NCBI GenBank assembly: GCA_900466575.1
Contig: UBMP01000005.1
Location: 26,445-90,444, forward strand
Direction: 5' to 3'
Source: Hyphomicrobiales bacterium
Lineage (GTDB): Bacteria; Pseudomonadota; Alphaproteobacteria; Rhizobiales; Rhizobiaceae
Length of the DNA: 64,000 nt
Each line of letters opens with the position of its first letter. Within the stretch, counting starts at the first letter, position 1. Shown piece after piece: positions 60,349 to 64,000 of the stretch. A program made the translations under genes and the position numbers. The notes beneath the pieces were generated by a model. That model was not told the DNA's origin, made no database searches, and worked only from the letters and a program-made list of their open reading frames with translations.

Positions 60349-61356
60349 ATGACAAAACCTGCCCAAGTTCATCAGCCCCTCAGCGAAGCCGGCGAATTTG
60401 CCGAAGGCATTCCCCATGAAAAGCTGGCCCGCAGCCGGGCCGCGCAGACAGTGCTCTGGGTACTGCTGATTGCTGCGGTGCTTTTGGCACCCGCCGTGCT
60501 CTATCCCGTCTTCGTGATGCAGCTCCTATGCTTCGCGCTCTTTGCCTGCGCCTTCAACCTGCTGATCGGTTTCACCGGCCTCCTCTCCTTCGGCCACGCG
60601 GCCTTTTTCGGGGGCGCGGCCTATATCTGTGGCCATGTGGTAAAGGTCTGGGGCCTGCCGCCGCTTGTCGGCATTTTGTGCGGCGGCGTCGTTGCGGCAG
60701 CCCTCGGCTATGTCGTCGGCTCGCTCGCCATCCGCCGTCAGGGGATTTATTTCGCCATGATCACGCTGGCGCTCGCCCAGATCGTCTACTTCCTCGCCCT
60801 GCAATTGCCCTTTACCGGCGGTGAAAACGGCCTGCAGGGTATTCCGCGCGGCACGCTGTTCGGCCTGGACCTGAATGATCCGCTCTCCATGTACTATTTC
60901 GTCGCCGCAATCTTCCTCGCGGGATTCCTCATCATCTACCGCACCATTCACTCACCCTTCGGGCAGGTGCTGCAGGCAATTCGCGAGAACGAACCGCGCG
61001 CCCGCTCGCTCGGCTACAATGTCGATCGCTTCAAGCTGATCGCCTTCGTGCTCTCCGCCTCACTCGCCGGTGTGGCGGGTTCAACCAAAGCCATCGTCTT
61101 CCAATTCGCCTCGCTCACCGATGCGCATTGGCAGATGTCGGGCGAAGTCATCCTCATGACGCTCATCGGCGGCATGGGTACGATCTTCGGCCCGGTCGTC
61201 GGCTCGGTCGTCATCATCACGCTGCAGCACTATCTCGCCGACATCGGCTCCTGGGTGCAGGTGGTCATCGGCGCGATCTTCATTGTCAGCGTACTTCTGT
61301 TCCGCCGCGGCATCGTCGGCGAACTGGCGAGGATGCTGAAAATTTCTTCAGTCTGA
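60349..61356 (+). CDS. LivM-type ABC permease
   Basis: 335 aa with a cytoplasmic N-terminus of about 35 residues before the first helix, then the typical AFNLLIGFTGLLSFGHAAFFGGAAYI and LIGGMGTIFGPVVGSVVII segments. Last gene of the importer; convergent with the GntR gene. Confidence 0.9.
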   Translation: MTKPAQVHQPLSEAGEFAEGIPHEKLARSRAAQTVLWVLLIAAVLLAPAVLYPVFVMQLLCFALFACAFNLLIGFTGLLSFGHAAFFGGAAYICGHVVKVWGLPPLVGILCGGVVAAALGYVVGSLAIRRQGIYFAMITLALAQIVYFLALQLPFTGGENGLQGIPRGTLFGLDLNDPLSMYYFVAAIFLAGFLIIYRTIHSPFGQVLQAIRENEPRARSLGYNVDRFKLIAFVLSASLAGVAGSTKAIVFQFASLTDAHWQMSGEVILMTLIGGMGTIFGPVVGSVVIITLQHYLADIGSWVQVVIGAIFIVSVLLFRRGIVGELARMLKISSV

Positions 61357-61412
61357 GGTCGAGCTACGCCGAAGCCGGTGGAGGCGACACGCGGCAACGA
61401 AGTTGCCTGTTC

Positions 61413-62108
61413 TCAAGAGCCGGACACCGGGCCGATCGATTTCAATGCCGCGCTCGCGGCAGCCTCGATGTGGGCGACACAGAGACGATACGCCAGATCC
61501 TCGTCGCGGGCTTCCAGCGCGTCGAGGAACTCCCGCAATTCGCGGATCGACTGCTTGGCCCGTTCTGCGCTTGAGAGGGAAACCACCCGCAGCTGGGAAG
61601 CGCGCGTATGGATGCGCTTCAACATGTCGGCGGCGATCTCGTTGCCCGCGCCTTTCAGAAGAATGTCATAGAAGCGGGTCTTTGCAGCAATGAAGGCGTC
61701 GGCGGAAAAGTCTTCGTAGACATCCGCCAGATGATTGACGCTCTGGCGCAGAGCCTTGACTTCGGCATCCGAGGCATTGCGGGCAAAAAGCCGTGCGGCA
61801 AGACCTTCAAGGGCTGCCCGCACCTCATAAATCGAGCGCGCGATTTCCGGCGTCACCACACTAACGCTCAGGCCCTTGTTGGGCTGCAAGGTGATCAGGC
61901 CATCGGCCTGCAATTCTCGCAAGGCCTCCCGCAGCGATGTCCGCGACACACCCAGCATCTCGCAAAGTTCGCGCTCGATCAGACGGGCACCCGGCTGGAA
62001 ACGGCCAGTGGCAATCGCCATCCGCAGTCGCTCGGCGACCTGCTCCCTGAGGCCCGGAAGGCTTTGCACGCGGAGCGAATCGTCGGCAACGCTTCTGATC
62101 AATGACAT
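61413..62108 (-). CDS. GntR-family regulator, FCD subfamily
   Basis: 231 aa from ATG 62108 (GGGGA upstream; ATG 62114 is too close). Winged helix about 20-85 (RLIERELCEMLGVSRTSLREALRELQADG) and an FCD domain. Last visible gene of the leftward operon with the two dehydrogenases, separated from them by a 263-base gap that holds the palindrome at 62198. Confidence 0.85.
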   Translation of the reverse strand: MSLIRSVADDSLRVQSLPGLREQVAERLRMAIATGRFQPGARLIERELCEMLGVSRTSLREALRELQADGLITLQPNKGLSVSVVTPEIARSIYEVRAALEGLAARLFARNASDAEVKALRQSVNHLADVYEDFSADAFIAAKTRFYDILLKGAGNEIAADMLKRIHTRASQLRVVSLSSAERAKQSIRELREFLDALEARDEDLAYRLCVAHIEAAASAALKSIGPVSGS

Positions 62109-62197
62109 TCCCATTCCCCGCTTCGGCTGGAAAAATGCTCCCGCCGTATGATCGTGACGCAAGCGCCGATAAGGGAGAAAGCATTTCACATTGTCAT

Positions 62198-62217
62198 GTT
62201 GTATGTCAATGTACAAC
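62198..62217. promoter_or_regulatory. Candidate FCD-GntR operator
   Basis: GTTGTA - N8 - TACAAC, a perfect 6-bp inverted repeat upstream of the GntR gene, inside a run of related TTGTCATG/GTCAATG words. Probable autoregulatory site. The rest of the 62109-62371 gap shows nothing I can assign. Confidence 0.45.
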
Positions 62218-62371
62218 GCTCAGGATTGCATTGGGCCCAATTCTGAGTTGTCGTCGCCCCTGGTCGAGTCGATCAGAGAATGCCGGCTCCCGCGACCCAC
62301 GCGCAGGCTCGCCACGGCATTTTCAAACTGCAATCAGCATTTGTCAGAGGCTCGCGTTTGAGCCTGAACCA

Positions 62372-63127
62372 CTACATCGACCTGATCGATATGCCACCAT
62401 CGACGTGCAGGATTTCGCCTGTCACGAAGCTCGCATCGGGGCCGATCAGGAAAGCGATCCCGGCTGCGATTTCCTTCTCCTCGCCCAGCCGCCCGAGCGG
62501 GGTCTGCTTGCGGCGGATCGCATAGCCTTCCTCGTTGACAATTGCCCGCGCGCCGGGTGTGGGCACCGCGCCCGGGGTCACCGCATTGACGCGGATCCCG
62601 CGACCGCCAAGCTCCACCGCCTGCTGCCGTGTCAGCGAGGCGATCGCCCCCTTGACCGCCGTATAGGACGCCGTATTGCCCATACCGAGATCGGCCACGG
62701 GTGAGCAGATATTGACCACTGAACCGCCGTCACGCGACCCGTGCGCCAGAAGCGCCTGAATGCCCCAGAACGCCGCCTTCACGCCGACCGAGAGCATGCG
62801 GTCGAGAACATCCTCTTCGACGCCTTCGATCGCGCCATAGCGGATCCACATCGCATTGTTGACGACGCCCGTCAGCGGACCAAAGGCAGCGGCAAGTTGT
62901 TCCGCCGCTGCGAAGACGGCAGCCCGATCACTGACATCAGCAGGCAGCGCCAGCGCCTTGCCGCCAGCGTCCGAGATCGCCCTGGCAACGGCAACGGCAT
63001 CATCCGGATTGACGTCGACCACGCCGACAGCACCGCCGCGTTCGGCGATCAGTTCAGCCGCCGCACGGCCGATGCCCCTTCCGGCACCCGTCACCAGAAC
63101 CACCTGATTTTGAAGCAAGCCTGTCAT
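62372..63127 (-). CDS. Short-chain dehydrogenase/reductase
   Basis: 251 aa from ATG 63127 (GAGGA seven bases upstream; ATG 63133 is closer to it). Cofactor motif TGAGRGIG, active-site Ser in NICSPVADLG, and Tyr-x3-Lys in SYTAVKGA. The usual NNAG motif is NNAMW. An Asp after the second strand (VVDVN) suggests NAD preference. Ten bases after the other SDR gene. Confidence 0.87.
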   Translation of the reverse strand: MTGLLQNQVVLVTGAGRGIGRAAAELIAERGGAVGVVDVNPDDAVAVARAISDAGGKALALPADVSDRAAVFAAAEQLAAAFGPLTGVVNNAMWIRYGAIEGVEEDVLDRMLSVGVKAAFWGIQALLAHGSRDGGSVVNICSPVADLGMGNTASYTAVKGAIASLTRQQAVELGGRGIRVNAVTPGAVPTPGARAIVNEEGYAIRRKQTPLGRLGEEKEIAAGIAFLIGPDASFVTGEILHVDGGISIRSM

Positions 63128-63137
63128 ATTCATTTCC

Positions 63138-63917
63138 TCAAACTACCGGCTGCGGCACGCCGCCATACATGGACCAGAGCTGCGATGCGAGAACGCCGGA
63201 GTCGACTGAAAGCTCTATCCCGGTAATCGCGGACGCCTCATCGGACAGCAGGAAGGCGATCGCATTCGCCACCTCGATCGGCTTGACCAGGCGTCCGAGC
63301 GCGGTCGTGCGGATCATCGTCTCCGGGCTGCGCTCGCCTCGGGCATAGCTCGCCTCGACGGCAGGCGTCCGGGTCGGTCCGGGACACACCGTGTTGACCC
63401 GGACGCCATTGCGCCCCCAGGCGACCGCGAAATTGCGCGACATGTTGATGATCCCCGCCTTGGTCGGGCCATAGGCCTGCAGCGGCGAGGAGTTGAAGGC
63501 CGTGATCGAGCCGACATTGACGATGCTGCCGTGGCCGCGCTTCAGCATGCCGCGGCCGAATTCGACCATGGTGCGGAACGTGCCGGTGAGATTGACTCGG
63601 ACGATATCGTCCCACTCGGCAAAGTCCTGCGCTTCCGGACGGTGTGGGTTTTCGAGATGTGCGGCGACGCAAGCCAGACCGGAAACCGGCCCGACATGCT
63701 CCTCGACATAGGCCGCAGCCTCGGCGATGCTCTTAGCGTCGCCGATATCGATCCCGTAGCCGAAGCCACCATACTGTTTGGCAACGTCGATGGCCTTGTC
63801 GGCATCGCGGTCGAGCACGGCGAGGGTCCAGCCGCCCTCGGTCAGCTTGCGCACCAGGGCTTCACCGATCCCGCCGGCGCCGCCTGTGACGACTGCTATC
63901 TTGCGATTGTCACTCAT
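63138..63917 (-). CDS. Short-chain dehydrogenase/reductase
   Basis: 259 aa from ATG 63917. Cofactor motif TGGAGGIG, acidic residue after the second strand (VLDRDAD, NAD type), active-site Ser in VGSITAF and Tyr-x3-Lys in AYGPTKAG; the NNAG position reads CVAAH. It starts 11 bases after the stop of the partial gene at the right edge. Substrate unknown. Confidence 0.87.
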   Translation of the reverse strand: MSDNRKIAVVTGGAGGIGEALVRKLTEGGWTLAVLDRDADKAIDVAKQYGGFGYGIDIGDAKSIAEAAAYVEEHVGPVSGLACVAAHLENPHRPEAQDFAEWDDIVRVNLTGTFRTMVEFGRGMLKRGHGSIVNVGSITAFNSSPLQAYGPTKAGIINMSRNFAVAWGRNGVRVNTVCPGPTRTPAVEASYARGERSPETMIRTTALGRLVKPIEVANAIAFLLSDEASAITGIELSVDSGVLASQLWSMYGGVPQPVV

Positions 63918-63928
63918 GATCCGTTGCC

Positions 63929-64000
63929 TCAAATGATCTTGTATATGGCTTCGATGATGCGTCGAGCGCGGGGACCGTTATCTGGGCGCGTATGCATCTT
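63929..64000 (-). CDS. C-terminal end of a gene cut by the right window edge (unidentified)
   Basis: An open frame enters from the right edge and ends at the TGA at 63929-63931. The visible residues are KMHTRPDNGPRARRIIEAIY then KII. Spacing of 11 bases to the SDR gene suggests the same operon. Too short to identify. Confidence 0.6.
   Translation of the reverse strand, partial: KMHTRPDNGPRARRIIEAIYKII

Noticed and set aside
1..64000. Signs of a mobile element or genomic island boundary
   Set aside because: No integrase, transposase, tRNA, or flanking direct repeat was found; the only dispersed-type repeat is the REP-like element at 44366.

Overview
The window looks like accessory, catabolism-rich DNA of an alphaproteobacterium of the Rhizobiales, most likely Rhizobiaceae. 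The reasons are the gene order rhaR-S-T-P-Q-U-K divergent from rhaD-I (the rhizobial ABC-type rhamnose system), the hmuPSTUV haem operon with a divergent receptor, TGA-N9-TCA boxes of the kind bound by RirA, the large number of ABC uptake systems, and high-GC coding with tightly overlapping start and stop codons. No rRNA, tRNA, phage, transposase, CRISPR array or replication gene was seen.

Layout. (1) 1-9484: an amino-sugar / muropeptide block. A leftward operon (murQ, binding protein, two permeases, Gfo/Idh oxidoreductase, and an ATPase cut by the window edge) faces a rightward operon (BadF-type kinase, GntR/UTRA regulator, SIS-type glucosamine-6-P deaminase, nagA). Together they give a PTS-independent route MurNAc or GlcNAc -> 6-phosphate -> GlcNAc-6-P -> GlcN-6-P -> fructose-6-P. 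(2) 9559-17796: haem uptake: hmuP-S-T-U-V, a small secreted protein and tonB leftward, and the outer-membrane receptor rightward, with two iron-box candidates between them. (3) 18133-34746: an aromatic-catabolism block. It holds a branched-chain-amino-acid-type ABC transporter, a LigM-like tetrahydrofolate-dependent O-demethylase, an FCD-type GntR regulator, purU, a MetF-like reductase, and the lower gallate pathway (galB, galC/ligK, galD) with a VOC-type extradiol dioxygenase in the place where a gallate dioxygenase is expected. A dehydrogenase and a LysR regulator with two helix-turn-helix domains are transcribed divergently, followed by a GntR/DapA-family pair. The palindrome ATGTATACAT or a near copy lies upstream of the transporter, the demethylase, the GntR gene and the metF/purU pair, so these appear to form one regulon.

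(4) 34938-45754: the complete L-rhamnose regulon. (5) 45846-52407: a LacI-controlled ABC transporter of the iron/polyamine/sugar-phosphate type next to an inositol-monophosphatase-family enzyme, with the same 16-bp palindrome before two of the genes, and a 2H phosphoesterase downstream. (6) 52579-53562: a PAS-GGDEF protein. (7) 53711-64000: a LysR regulator divergent from a GMC oxidoreductase and a second complete Liv-type ABC transporter, followed by an opposing operon of two short-chain dehydrogenases and an FCD GntR regulator. The substrate of this last block cannot be read from the sequence.

The most interesting part is region 3: a probable syringate / 3-O-methylgallate / gallate pathway with its own methyl-to-formate C1 branch and an unexpected ring-cleavage enzyme. 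Next are the MurNAc block and the LacI/phosphatase ABC system.
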